Assembly (NCBI RefSeq): GCF_005117025.1
Contig: NZ_SWCO01000002.1
Span: 372,001-436,000, forward strand
Reading direction: 5' to 3'
DNA from: Alteromonas portus
Lineage (GTDB): Bacteria; Pseudomonadota; Gammaproteobacteria; Enterobacterales; Alteromonadaceae
DNA: 64,000 bases
Positions within the stretch are counted from its first letter, which is position 1; every line of letters begins with the position of its first letter. A program made the translations under genes and the position numbers. Below are positions 44,852-54,322 of this stretch, in pieces. The notes beneath the pieces were generated by a model. That model searched no databases. It saw nothing but the letters and a program-made list of their open reading frames with translations, and had not been told where the DNA came from.

Positions 44852-45686
44852 CGCATCTAACGTGACTATGATCACACCTACCTTTATGCATTCTGAGTTG
44901 TTAATTGGTTTACTACTTGCACATTTACTTGCCGATTTTTATTTTCAACCATACTCATGGGTAGAGCAAAGAAATGAGCGACATGCCCGGGCGCTACCTT
45001 TGTATTTTCATGCACTAATACATGGTGTTTTAGCCATTATTGCACTCGCTCTTTTATCCCCCAGCATTAATATGGTCACCATAGGCATTAGTGCGCTGAT
45101 ATTAGTGGTTTCCCACTTTATAATTGACGTGGTTAAGTCGCATTGCGCCCAAAACATTACGGCCTTTGTTGTCGACCAAATAGCGCACATTGTCGTGATA
45201 TTGGGTGTGTTTTTATATGCCACAAACCAGTGGCGCGAAGCAGTAGGGCTACTACAGCACGTTGGTGTACCTCATCTGGTGGTGGTTTTGGCGTATTTAG
45301 CGGTACTCAAACCTAGCTCCATTATTATTAAGCAACTGCTATCACCTTGGAGTGGTGAAGTATTGGCTAACAAACCAACGTCTTCACATCCCAACGATCC
45401 GCCAACAATAAGTACAGAGGCACAGCAAACTTTATCTTTGGCTGGTCAACGAATTGGCTATTTAGAACGTGTACTCATGTTAACGTTTGTGTTGTTAAAT
45501 CAGTTTTCTGCGATAGGTTTTCTTATTGCGGCTAAATCTATATTTCGCTTTGGCGACCTCACTAAACATCAGGACAGGAAGCTAACAGAGTACGTGCTGC
45601 TAGGTACATTCACCAGTGTGGCGATGACAATTGCCATTGGTCTGGCGTGCTCAGCGGTGTTAGGGCACCTACCTATTAAATCTTAG
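44841..45686 (+). CDS. DUF3307 domain-containing membrane protein
   Basis: The 281-residue protein has the DUF3307 signature at its N-terminus: L-L-A-H-L-L-A-D-F-Y-F-Q-P, then F-H-A-L-I-H-G and S-H-F-I-I-D-V-V-K, with further histidine H-I-V-V-I-L-G. About seven hydrophobic helices are separated by one cytoplasmic or periplasmic loop (about 175-210). His and Asp residues placed in the first helices suggest a metal or proton site. The function is unknown. The ATG at 44841 has a poor ribosome binding site, so Met10 or Met16 are alternatives. It probably forms an operon with the SatD-like gene. Confidence 0.8.
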   Translation: MITDASNVTMITPTFMHSELLIGLLLAHLLADFYFQPYSWVEQRNERHARALPLYFHALIHGVLAIIALALLSPSINMVTIGISALILVVSHFIIDVVKSHCAQNITAFVVDQIAHIVVILGVFLYATNQWREAVGLLQHVGVPHLVVVLAYLAVLKPSSIIIKQLLSPWSGEVLANKPTSSHPNDPPTISTEAQQTLSLAGQRIGYLERVLMLTFVLLNQFSAIGFLIAAKSIFRFGDLTKHQDRKLTEYVLLGTFTSVAMTIAIGLACSAVLGHLPIKS

Positions 45687-45918
45687 TAATCCGTGATTAT
45701 CCTCGCAAAATAAATTAAAAGCGCTTAGCTATAACGGCCCCCATCTGCAGTGCAAAGGCTGTTCAACTTAAATCAACTTTGTTTAATTAGCAAAAAGCAA
45801 TTGTGTATAAAACGTAAAAATGTGCAGGAATTTAGTATTTTTTCAAAAAAATTGAACTAATGGCTATTTTTGTGTTGATTTAACCTAGCTCTCACCCTAA
45901 CATTCGCCGCCTTATCAA

Positions 45919-45938
45919 AAGCGATAACTATTATCATT
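45919..45938. promoter_or_regulatory. Putative Fur box before the TonB receptor
   Basis: The core GATAACTATTATC has 5-base inverted arms (GATAA and TTATC), with flanking bases continuing the Fur pattern toward CATT. It lies 20-30 bases upstream of the receptor ATG. Confidence 0.65.
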
Positions 45939-45954
45939 TAGATTTGGGCGAAAA

Positions 45955-48402
45955 ATGAACCACACTTCACACAAAAAAAGTAAAGTTGCTAATGCAATTC
46001 TTCTCTCTCTTTTATCAGTAACCTCTACAGTTACTGCCACGTCAGCACTGGCGCAAGAAAACGATGCTGAGACACCAGTAGATTCTCAAGCACAAAGCGC
46101 GGAAGAAAACTTAGACGTCATTACCGTTTACGGTCGTCACAATCGTCTAATTCTAGAGTCGGGCACAGCGACTAAATCAAACATGAGTTTGATGGAGACC
46201 CCGGCCGCTATCGTGGTGGTTGACGGTACTTTACTAAGAGAGCAGGGCGTAAGCACCCTGCAAGAAAGTATTCGTAACATTAGTGGTTTGAGTCAAGACG
46301 GTAACAACTACGGTGTGGGTGATAACTTAGCTATTCGTGGCCTTGGTGTTAACTACACCTTTGACGGCATTTACGCTGGTGCCGATTTGGGCAACAGCTA
46401 TAACCCTACGCGTTCAATGACCAACATTGAAAGTATTGAAGTGCTAAAAGGCCCGGCTACTGGTCTATACGGCATGGGCGAAGCGGGTGGTATTATTAAT
46501 CTCATTGAGAAAAAACCACAGTTTCAAGAGGCTTATGAAGTAAAGGCATCGGTAGGAAGCTGGGATAGCTATTCTTTGCTGTTTGATGCTACAGGTGCAA
46601 TTAACAAAGACCTGGCTTATCGCGTGGTAGCGAACCGTGAACAGTCTGACGGCTATCGCGGACTAAGTGATGAGCGAAGCGAGCTTTATACGTCGCTTAA
46701 ATACGTTGCATCAAGTGATAACCAGTTCCTATTATCTGCTGCTTATATTGACGACGCTGTGCAAATTGATTCGGTAGGTCATCCTGTTCGTCTTATCGAC
46801 TTAACTATGTTTGATACTGACGCAGGTAGCTTAACAGGCGCAGATTTAGTTAACGATACTGCAGAATCAGGTGGTTTACAGCTTACCGACGCTCAGCGTG
46901 ATGAGTTAGCCGCGTCTTTGGTTTCTACCGACGGTGTACAGCCATTTGACTTGGGCGATACTAGCCTTATTTCGCCAATTTCACGCCCGAATGAAGGTGA
47001 AGAGTTCCGCATAAAACTGCGTCAAGATTTGGTGATCAGTAGCGACTGGTCTTTAACCCAACAGTTGCAGTATCGTACCTACGAAACTGAATATATTCGC
47101 CAAACCAGCGCGTATAACTATGTTTATGTTGACCGTAACGGCACCACAAACCTTGAGCCTCGCTCTCCACTTGTAATTGATGACGTACTATATCCTTATG
47201 CAGCGCGTCGCCAAGAGTACCGCAAAATTCAAGCGGAAGAAAAAGTGTGGCAGTATTTCATCGACTTAACGAATACGTGGTCGCTTGGTGATATTCGTGG
47301 TGAGCATCTATTTAGCGCAAACTATGAAGACATGGAAGTTAACTATACTCAGTGGTCTATATGGGATGCTGATGATACACGTAGTGATGCTGTGCCTTAT
47401 ATTTTAGATATTCGTAACCCAAATTGGCCCACTGGCACTTTTGAAGACTACAACCCATCGCTTCGTAGCAAATACGATAAAGATGTATCTAGTTGGGGCG
47501 TGAGCTTCCAAGAAGTACTGTATTTAAGCGATAGCTTTACAGCGCGAATTGGCGGAGCATACGGTGGCGTGAAGCAGACCTATCAAAACCAATTCAGCGA
47601 CGGTAACCCAGAATACGATGCCGATGATGATGGTTTCACCTATAACCTAGGTTTAACTTATATGTACAGCGATAGCCTAAGTACATTTATTAACCACTCA
47701 AAAGGTCGTACAGCATACAGTGTGCTTGGTTCACTATCAGAAGAAGACAACCGCCCTGACTCAGAATCTGAATCTTGGGATTTAGGTGTACGTTTTACGG
47801 CGTTGGACGAGCAGGTAATTGGTTCTGTTGTTGTGTTTGACACGGCTCGTACCAATCTTCAATACAGCAATCCGCTTTATGAAGACAACATTGACGATCC
47901 TTCATACAACGTTGATGTACCAGAGTTTTACTACGATGAGCAAGACCGTACAACGGGTGTTGAAGTAGATATCAACTTTGACATAAACGAACAATGGTCA
48001 TTAAACGCAAACGGTACTTATCAAGAGCCAAGAACTGAGCCCGGCGCCTATGCGACGAGCACTGATGAAGAACAAACCAAAGGTATTGCTGAGAAGTTTG
48101 CGAGCACATGGCTAACCTATAGCCATAGCTTTGAAGCTCTTCCTGCGCCGGTTAAGTTCAGCATTGGTGTAACGTATGAAGATGAGCGCACTATTTCAGC
48201 TTCAGCGTTTGGCATTGACTACGCGTTCGTAGATTCATACACAGTATGGGATGCGGCAGTTAGCTATGTGTCTGACGACTGGGATGTGCAGCTAAACCTT
48301 CGTAACCTAGATAATACTGACTACTACAGCAGTGCTATGTACCTAGGTGGTTTGCCTGGCGAAGAGCGCAACGCGAAGCTTTCTGTGGCTTATCGCTTCT
48401 AA
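45955..48402 (+). CDS. TonB-dependent siderophore receptor
   Basis: The 815-residue protein has a signal peptide (1-34, ending A-L-A-Q), a TonB box D-V-I-T-V-Y-G, a plug domain with L-A-I-R-G-L-G-V-N-Y-T-F-D and E-V-L-K-G-P-A-T-G-L-Y-G, and a 22-strand barrel ending in Y-R-F. It belongs to the siderophore receptor group (FhuA/FoxA-like plug). It has a Fur box directly upstream and is followed 15 bases later by DUF3649, PepSY and DUF3325 genes, the typical accessory set for ferric-siderophore processing. Ligand specificity cannot be read from the sequence. Confidence 0.93.
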   Translation: MNHTSHKKSKVANAILLSLLSVTSTVTATSALAQENDAETPVDSQAQSAEENLDVITVYGRHNRLILESGTATKSNMSLMETPAAIVVVDGTLLREQGVSTLQESIRNISGLSQDGNNYGVGDNLAIRGLGVNYTFDGIYAGADLGNSYNPTRSMTNIESIEVLKGPATGLYGMGEAGGIINLIEKKPQFQEAYEVKASVGSWDSYSLLFDATGAINKDLAYRVVANREQSDGYRGLSDERSELYTSLKYVASSDNQFLLSAAYIDDAVQIDSVGHPVRLIDLTMFDTDAGSLTGADLVNDTAESGGLQLTDAQRDELAASLVSTDGVQPFDLGDTSLISPISRPNEGEEFRIKLRQDLVISSDWSLTQQLQYRTYETEYIRQTSAYNYVYVDRNGTTNLEPRSPLVIDDVLYPYAARRQEYRKIQAEEKVWQYFIDLTNTWSLGDIRGEHLFSANYEDMEVNYTQWSIWDADDTRSDAVPYILDIRNPNWPTGTFEDYNPSLRSKYDKDVSSWGVSFQEVLYLSDSFTARIGGAYGGVKQTYQNQFSDGNPEYDADDDGFTYNLGLTYMYSDSLSTFINHSKGRTAYSVLGSLSEEDNRPDSESESWDLGVRFTALDEQVIGSVVVFDTARTNLQYSNPLYEDNIDDPSYNVDVPEFYYDEQDRTTGVEVDINFDINEQWSLNANGTYQEPRTEPGAYATSTDEEQTKGIAEKFASTWLTYSHSFEALPAPVKFSIGVTYEDERTISASAFGIDYAFVDSYTVWDAAVSYVSDDWDVQLNLRNLDNTDYYSSAMYLGGLPGEERNAKLSVAYRF

Positions 48403-48417
48403 ATTAGAGAAAGTAAT

Positions 48418-48711
48418 TTGAATAACAACGTAGACATTGCGCTGCGTAGCATAGCCGCCATTTTGGGCGGCTATGCCGTTTCTGCGCTTACTAGCTTTTA
48501 CTTCGCTTTTATCTTTTTCCACACGTTCAAGCAGCAAGAGGGAGTGGCAATACTAAGTGGTAGTATGGCAAGCTACTTTGTGTTTTTTGCCCTATTTATC
48601 GCAAGTTTTGCTATTAAACGCACCTTGAAGTGGTGCGCGTTTTTAATTGCTTTTTCTGCCATTCTTGCCTTGGCGCTTCCGTTAGTTTCACCTCTAAGCA
48701 ACCCATTATGA
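48418..48711 (+). CDS. DUF3649 small membrane protein
   Basis: The 97-residue protein starts at TTG 48418 and has three hydrophobic helices (about 10-32, 43-65 and 70-92). The segment A-A-I-L-G-G-Y-A-V-S-A-L-T matches the DUF3649 pattern (L-G-G-Y-A). Such proteins are found with PepSY and DUF3325 proteins next to siderophore receptors. Its TGA overlaps the following ATG by four bases (ATGA), a sign of coupled translation. Biochemical function is unknown. Confidence 0.78.
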   Translation: MNNNVDIALRSIAAILGGYAVSALTSFYFAFIFFHTFKQQEGVAILSGSMASYFVFFALFIASFAIKRTLKWCAFLIAFSAILALALPLVSPLSNPL

Positions 48712-50294
48712 AAGCAACATTCAGAAAGAGTATGATCTGGCTACACACTTATTTAGGTGTGATCCTCGGCTGGTTGCTTTTTGCCATATTTTTTACCGGT
48801 ACGTTAAGCTATTTCACACCGGAAATGACCCGTTACCTGATGCCTGAAAGAGGGCACATTTCCCAAAGTCAGCAATCCATGATTGCTCATTCCTTTGCGT
48901 ATTTAGGTACACATGCTGGTGAAGCTGACCAGTGGCGAATAGCTTTGCCTTCAGAACGTTCTGCGCATTGGAGTGTGCAATGGCGCGAAGGTAAGCAAAG
49001 GAGAACGGTAACCTTTAATAATCAACTCGCTGCAAGTGAAAACGAAACTGAAACTAAAGGTGGCTTGTTTTTTAGGAACTTTCACTACACGTTACAACTT
49101 CGAGGCTATGGCGGGCGATACATTGCGGGCATCGCTGCAATGGCTATGCTGCTTGCTATTTTTACCGGAATTTATACACACCGCAGATTTTTTAAAGACT
49201 TCTTCACGCTTCGCTCTCAAAAGCTACAGAAGTGGACCACCGACTTTCATGCCTTAGCCGGTATTCTTACTATTCCCTTTTGTATTATGATTTGCCTAAG
49301 CGGCATTTTCATTTACGCAATCATGTATTTGCCCTATACAGCTAACGCTAACTTCGAAAAGGGCGAACGAGGCGTAAACAGCCAGATTATTCCTTCACTG
49401 CCTAACTTAGCGTTAACGGAAAAAGTCACTGGTGACGACTATTTGTCAAACGTGCAACCTCCTGTACCTAACTACGCTCATATACTAGAAACAATTGCTA
49501 ACCAGTGGCGCGAGGCCAATCCAATAGCAAGAATTACCGTTGAGGGTGTAGGGTATAAAGATAGTCGCGTAATCGTAGAACGCAGTAAGGCCACAACCGT
49601 ATCGACCCGTGCAGACCGTTTAGTTTTTGAAACTTATACTGGTAACCCACTTAAAGGCTACGATGACGAAACCTTACCAGCTCAAGTAAGGCGTATTTTG
49701 TACGGGCTTCACCAGGCCAACTTCGCCCCCATTGCTATGCGATGGTTGCTATTTGGGTTAGGTATTTTAGGCTGCGCGCTTATTGCCACGGGAAATATTA
49801 TTTGGGTAGCTCAGCGGAAGAAAAGCGCAAGGCAAAACCCGTTCACTTTGGCGCTTGTGGAAAAAGGCAATGTGGTGGCTGTTGCTGGCTTAATATTGGC
49901 CAGCCTATCGTTTTTTATTGCTAACAAATTGATAGGATACAATGTTGCCGGTCGCGCCCAATTTGAAGTGAATGCATTTTTCACGGTGTGGGCATTAAGT
50001 GCGGTTCACGCATTTTGGCGAGCGAAAGCTGCTGTTGCGTGGAAGGAGCAGTTCGCGCTAGCAAGCGGGCTATGTTTTTTCACCGTTGTCATAGAGCTCG
50101 TGTTATTTAGAGACCGAATAGTAAACAGTATCGAGAATTTAGATAGCGTTTATTTAAGCTTTATTCCTGCTTTTTTCATTTCAGGTATCATCTTGTATTG
50201 GGCAGCAAAGAAAATAGGTTTACGTATTATCAAGGCGGAAATAGCCACAAAGAGTACTAAACCTAGCACTTGTGTGAGAAAGGAGCAGAAATGA
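48708..50294 (+). CDS. PepSY-associated TM helix (PiuB-type) inner-membrane protein
   Basis: The protein has 528 residues from ATG 48708, chosen because it overlaps the DUF3649 stop in ATGA and begins with the family N-terminus (W-L-H-T-Y-L-G-V-I-L-G-W). Four core helices with two PepSY segments follow; candidate haem histidines are in W-L-H-T, F-H-Y-T-L-Q-L-R, T-D-F-H-A-L-A-G and L-Y-G-L-H-Q-A-N-F. Three extra helices lie C-terminal. It is the probable ferric-siderophore reductase partner of the upstream receptor. The ATGA overlap with the DUF3325 gene completes the cassette. Confidence 0.9.
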   Translation: MKATFRKSMIWLHTYLGVILGWLLFAIFFTGTLSYFTPEMTRYLMPERGHISQSQQSMIAHSFAYLGTHAGEADQWRIALPSERSAHWSVQWREGKQRRTVTFNNQLAASENETETKGGLFFRNFHYTLQLRGYGGRYIAGIAAMAMLLAIFTGIYTHRRFFKDFFTLRSQKLQKWTTDFHALAGILTIPFCIMICLSGIFIYAIMYLPYTANANFEKGERGVNSQIIPSLPNLALTEKVTGDDYLSNVQPPVPNYAHILETIANQWREANPIARITVEGVGYKDSRVIVERSKATTVSTRADRLVFETYTGNPLKGYDDETLPAQVRRILYGLHQANFAPIAMRWLLFGLGILGCALIATGNIIWVAQRKKSARQNPFTLALVEKGNVVAVAGLILASLSFFIANKLIGYNVAGRAQFEVNAFFTVWALSAVHAFWRAKAAVAWKEQFALASGLCFFTVVIELVLFRDRIVNSIENLDSVYLSFIPAFFISGIILYWAAKKIGLRIIKAEIATKSTKPSTCVRKEQK

Positions 50295-50575
50295 TAACGC
50301 TGGTTTTTCTACTACAACTGTTAGGCTTTTTATGTTTAATGTTAGCAATGAACAAACATGCTAAGCAGGCAGGTAATAGTAGGATACTAACACAGGTGTT
50401 GCGGGTATTACCCTCGTCACTCTTTACCAAGCTAATAGGCTGGATGTTGCTCATTGCATCTTTGTGCCTAGCAATGGCGAGTATCGAAATTACCAGCATC
50501 GCAATGGTTTGGTGGTGCTGCACATTAAGTGCAGCCCTGTTGTCTATAGCCTTATATTTCAGTTCTTTACCTTAA
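50291..50575 (+). CDS. DUF3325 small membrane protein
   Basis: The 94-residue protein from ATG 50291 (AGGAG six bases upstream, ATGA overlap with the PepSY gene) has three helices. The family pattern is visible in L-L-G-F-L-C-L-M-L-A-M-N-K-H-A-K, where a conserved H follows helix 1, and in the central L-I-G-W-M-L-L. It accompanies PepSY and DUF3649 proteins in many siderophore clusters. Only 14 bases separate it from the convergent GGDEF-EAL gene, and no terminator was seen in that gap. Confidence 0.78.
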   Translation: MITLVFLLQLLGFLCLMLAMNKHAKQAGNSRILTQVLRVLPSSLFTKLIGWMLLIASLCLAMASIEITSIAMVWWCCTLSAALLSIALYFSSLP

Positions 50576-50589
50576 TGCTGGAATAACGG

Positions 50590-52629
50590 CTAGTGTAGCA
50601 AAGTGGCAATAGACCCGCTTTGTAAAGGTTTATAGTGTAAGTAACCTTGGATAGCATCGCAGCCCATATCTTTTAAGATAGACTGCTGTGCGCCTGTTTC
50701 TACACATTCTCCCAATGTGGTAAGCCCTAAACTCTTAGCAAGCATAATTATTGTATTCACAATGCCATCATTTGAGCCCGAGCAGCCTAACTGTGAAACG
50801 AAGCTTCCGTCGATTTTCAGTTTATCAATGGGCAGTGTTCCAATATAGCTTAAACAAGAATACCCTGTTCCAAAGTCATCGATAGAAATCTTAAGGCCTA
50901 TCTTCTTAAGTTTTTTAAGCGATGTAAGCGCAAAATCGGTAGAACTAATAAAAGAATTTTCTGTTAATTCTATTTCTAAAAGGTGCGGTGGAACGTGATG
51001 TTTTTTCAAAATATCGTCTATTTGCTCAGCGCAATCTATTTGAATTAAAAAGCTAGCGGGCAAATTAACGGCCACCGGTACTAGTGTTAACCCGTCATCC
51101 AACCAATTTCTAATTTGTTCACACACGCTGGCAATTACCCATGAGGTGATAGGGTTAATTAAGCCTGCTTCTTCTGCAACGGGGATAAACTGGGAAGGAG
51201 GTATTTCATTGCCGTTATCATTCCAGCGAATTAGAGACTCTAATCCAATAAGCTTTTGGCTGTGAATACATATCTGAGGTTGATAAACCAACGAAAAGCA
51301 GTGCTCTAACTTGATGGCCTGCCTAATGCGACTTTCTAGCGATAGCCTCACCAGAGACTCTTCCAGCATCGCAATGTTAAAGAAACTATAGTGACCTGGC
51401 CCTCTTTCTTTAGCATGATACATGCTCGTATCTGCGTGTTTTAGGATCTCAATGCCCGTTTCTAAATTTTGCTGGTGTAACGCAATGCCAATACTGGTAG
51501 AGATATGAAGTTGATTAACACTGACAGCCATTGGTTGACTCAAGCTGTCGATAATTCGTGATGCTATTGACGCTAATTCATCGCGGTCGTCAATACCTTC
51601 AAGCATAACCACAAATTCATCTCCACCCCATCGGCACACACAATCTTGTTTAGTGATAATTGACGTCAGCTTTTCTGCCACAATAACCAGTACTTCATCA
51701 CCAATATCGTGGCCAAGGGTATCGTTAATAAGCTTGAATCGATCTAGGTCGAGGAACAAAATAGAGAGCGCTGAATTGTTTTTATTAGCATTCAGCACGG
51801 CTTTATCTAGCTTTTCTACAAATAAATGCCTGTTGGGAAGTTGCGTGAGGGCATCATAGTTTGCCCGTTGGTAAAGTTGGCGGGTTCTTAATTCAACTAG
51901 CCTTTCAAGCTCAGTATTTTGCGTTTTTAATTGTGTTTGATGATGCTCTACCGTCGCAAGTATATCGTTTACACCGTTAAACAACTCGCCCAGTTCATCT
52001 GTTCGTTGATCGGGCAGACGTACTGAGTATTCGCGGTCAGTCCCAACCGCTTTTACTAATGAAATAAGCTGTTGGATTGGCTTGGTAAGTAAGCGCTGAA
52101 GACGCCAGTGAAAAAGATAAGTTAACAGCATACTTGCTAAAAGAACGCCAACTACCACGTACATAGCATGTTCTTGTTTTGCTTCTAGCGAAGAGGTGCT
52201 TGCGCTAAGTATTAAATAACCGATGACGTCACTGCTAAACTCAATGGGTTTTAAGTAGTGGATTATATGATCACCGAACGTTGCTCCTTCAAGAAGAAGT
52301 GAGGGAGGTTTATGTTCGACAATTTCATCCATGGTATAGCTTGCGATGACATCTTCGTTAGCATCATAAATTTTAGCACTCTTTATTGCTGGTAGTTTAG
52401 ATGCCGCGTCTAATAACTCTTGAGTTGTATCTGTATCAGCAAAAAGAACGGAGGTACTTGTGGCCGAAGCAAGAAGCGTTGACTGGTTATCTAATACATC
52501 AACTAGGTTACTTTTATAATCTTCAACAAAGTTACTGTATAGCAGTCCCGCCACCAGACATAGGGAAAAAAAGTTAACAACAAGAACCGTAAAAAGCTGT
52601 TTAGTGAAAAACGAGGAACGTTGAAACAT
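50590..52629 (-). CDS. CHASE8-type sensor GGDEF-EAL protein (YfiN-like plus EAL)
   Basis: The 679-residue protein has a transmembrane helix (about 10-32), a periplasmic CHASE8/YfiN-like sensor domain (about 35-150), a second helix (about 158-178), HAMP, GGDEF (R-W-G-G-D-E-F-V-V) and a C-terminal EAL domain. The EAL motif reads E-S-L (G-L-E-S-L-I-R-W), while E-L-T-E-N, D-D-F-G-T-G and D-K-L-K-I-D are intact, so phosphodiesterase activity is plausible. The R-x-x-D site before GGDEF is lost (T-K-Q-D). The start codon overlaps the YfiR stop (TAATG). E. coli and Pseudomonas YfiN lack an EAL domain, so this is a bifunctional relative. Confidence 0.9.
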   Translation of the reverse strand: MFQRSSFFTKQLFTVLVVNFFSLCLVAGLLYSNFVEDYKSNLVDVLDNQSTLLASATSTSVLFADTDTTQELLDAASKLPAIKSAKIYDANEDVIASYTMDEIVEHKPPSLLLEGATFGDHIIHYLKPIEFSSDVIGYLILSASTSSLEAKQEHAMYVVVGVLLASMLLTYLFHWRLQRLLTKPIQQLISLVKAVGTDREYSVRLPDQRTDELGELFNGVNDILATVEHHQTQLKTQNTELERLVELRTRQLYQRANYDALTQLPNRHLFVEKLDKAVLNANKNNSALSILFLDLDRFKLINDTLGHDIGDEVLVIVAEKLTSIITKQDCVCRWGGDEFVVMLEGIDDRDELASIASRIIDSLSQPMAVSVNQLHISTSIGIALHQQNLETGIEILKHADTSMYHAKERGPGHYSFFNIAMLEESLVRLSLESRIRQAIKLEHCFSLVYQPQICIHSQKLIGLESLIRWNDNGNEIPPSQFIPVAEEAGLINPITSWVIASVCEQIRNWLDDGLTLVPVAVNLPASFLIQIDCAEQIDDILKKHHVPPHLLEIELTENSFISSTDFALTSLKKLKKIGLKISIDDFGTGYSCLSYIGTLPIDKLKIDGSFVSQLGCSGSNDGIVNTIIMLAKSLGLTTLGECVETGAQQSILKDMGCDAIQGYLHYKPLQSGSIATLLH

Positions 52630-53135
52630 TATTTCACCCTCGCAACTTGAATAAGTTTTGAACTAATTTTGACATTAAGTTCTTGTGCTTTTTCTAAATC
52701 AATCTCGAACCTAAGCTTTTGCTCCTCTACGAAAAAACGTATTACCGGAGATACTTCCAACATTACATCGTTAGACGTCACCAAGACACTGTTGTGGAAA
52801 TGTTCGTTACTTAATCCCTCGCCGTCGGTTAAATAGATAATGTCACAGGTGTTGCTTTCATTCGTGTCAGATACCACAACCGTAGGCTTATCTTTTTCCC
52901 TTGATGTAATGAGCGCAACTAAAAAAGACTCAAGCTCAGGACTTCTATGTACACAGAAATGAATTGGGCCGTTATTTGTGTCACCCCAGCTAATAAACTT
53001 TGTAAAATTAAACATGTAAGCCGCTTTAAGCTTATCAATTTTTTGCAGTTCAGCCGACGCATAAGTCAACAGGGAACAATAGGCAACTGTTACCCACAAG
53101 CATTTGACGGCGAATCTTAAAAAAAGACTAATCAC
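52629..53135 (-). CDS. yfiR: YfiR-family periplasmic regulator (DUF4154)
   Basis: The 168-residue protein has a signal peptide (1-28, ending Y-A-S-A) and then the YfiR pattern: L-K-A-A-Y-M-F-N-F-T-K-F-I-S-W, F-C-V-H, I-Y-L-T-D-G, and I-R-F-F-V-E-E-Q-K-L-R-F-E-I-D at the end. YfiR binds the periplasmic domain of YfiN and holds the cyclase inactive until a redox or envelope signal releases it. It lies between the beta-barrel and the GGDEF-EAL genes in an overlapping operon. The two cysteines in the mature part could form the redox-sensitive disulfide. Confidence 0.85.
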   Translation of the reverse strand: MISLFLRFAVKCLWVTVAYCSLLTYASAELQKIDKLKAAYMFNFTKFISWGDTNNGPIHFCVHRSPELESFLVALITSREKDKPTVVVSDTNESNTCDIIYLTDGEGLSNEHFHNSVLVTSNDVMLEVSPVIRFFVEEQKLRFEIDLEKAQELNVKISSKLIQVARVK

Positions 53136-53144
53136 ACGGAGCGC

Positions 53145-54197
53145 TTAAAAAAACGTTGTCATCTGAAATCCGAAACGCCATAACTCTTTTGGTTGAGGAC
53201 CATTCAGATGTTGGTAGACGGGCTTACTTCCACTCAGTTGAAGCTGTAGCCAATCAGCGACCGAGTGATTTATGCCACCGAATAACCTCACTTTACTGCC
53301 GCCATAAAGGTCTGGGTTAGTGATCCCAGCTGGGTAGGGGAATTGGCCCTCTACTGTTATTTCTTCGTCGCGCCCGTGAATTGCATCTGCGTAGCTAAAT
53401 TCTGCGCCAGCAAATAGCGTAGTGCTTTGAGAAATAATAAAATTATATTTGCTGTTTAATTCGTAATTGTTGCCCAAACGATAGTTTCTATCGTTGTCGC
53501 CACTACGGATCCTAGCTGAAAACATAATTGAAAATGGGTAACGCCCCTTATTTTGAAAACCAATTTCAACAGGGAAGTCAAAAGTGCCTGAACCTAATTG
53601 CATTGTATAGGGAAGCTGCTGATCTCCCGCAGCCCTTGGTGTATCGCCTTGTTCGTCGATTGAACCAGTAGGAAAACTAACCCCGCCACTAAGCCAGATA
53701 CTATAGCCATCGGTAGACGCTAGCTCATAAAGCCCTGTAACCACGACATCACCTAAGCCTTCAGACGAAATCAAAAATTCATCGTAGCCCGGAACGACAC
53801 TGACATGATCGGTTTCTTGTCGAATGAGAGGGATTTGTAAACCAAGTTTGATGTCTTTTTGAACCTGATAGCCTATTTGAACTATCTTTGCATACTGATT
53901 GATAACAGTGGGTACAACGGGAAAGTTCTTGTCTGTCCTGGTATCTTCGCCTGGGGTAAATAATACGTCTGCTAGTGAAACCTCACTATCGTCAATCATA
54001 TACCCGTCGAATTCAGCTGCTTTAAATTGTAAAGATACCGTCCATTTACGCTCGTTGAGTTCATCTGATGAATCATTAACATTAACATCTAGCAAATCTT
54101 GGAAGCTCATTTCTGCAAACTCTGAAGGCGTACTTTGTGCAAAAGCGCAGGTTGAAAATGCAAAGAAAAGGCACGAAGAAAAAAAGGTATATTTCAT
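53145..54197 (-). CDS. Outer-membrane beta-barrel protein in the Yfi-like operon
   Basis: The 350-residue protein has a signal peptide (1-20, ending A-F-A-Q), a short N-terminal motif F-A-E-M-S-F-Q-D-L-L-D-V-N-V (a segment also found near the start of some TonB receptors and secretins), and alternating hydrophobic strands to a C-terminal Phe, as in the transporter/DUF3187-like barrels. It has no TonB plug. It starts the minus-strand operon with yfiR and the GGDEF-EAL gene and has 9 bases before yfiR. In the classic Yfi system this place is taken by the OmpA-like lipoprotein YfiB. A sensory or channel role is inferred. Confidence 0.75.
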   Translation of the reverse strand: MKYTFFSSCLFFAFSTCAFAQSTPSEFAEMSFQDLLDVNVNDSSDELNERKWTVSLQFKAAEFDGYMIDDSEVSLADVLFTPGEDTRTDKNFPVVPTVINQYAKIVQIGYQVQKDIKLGLQIPLIRQETDHVSVVPGYDEFLISSEGLGDVVVTGLYELASTDGYSIWLSGGVSFPTGSIDEQGDTPRAAGDQQLPYTMQLGSGTFDFPVEIGFQNKGRYPFSIMFSARIRSGDNDRNYRLGNNYELNSKYNFIISQSTTLFAGAEFSYADAIHGRDEEITVEGQFPYPAGITNPDLYGGSKVRLFGGINHSVADWLQLQLSGSKPVYQHLNGPQPKELWRFGFQMTTFF

Positions 54198-54322
54198 TGT
54201 TTAGCCGGAAAGAAAACGATATGAAAATTATAGGCTATTCGCGCGTTTTTTATAATGACTTAAGATTAGTCTTTTGTAGTATATCTATAAGAAAATAGAT
54301 AATTTTTAATTCGTTAGCGTAC

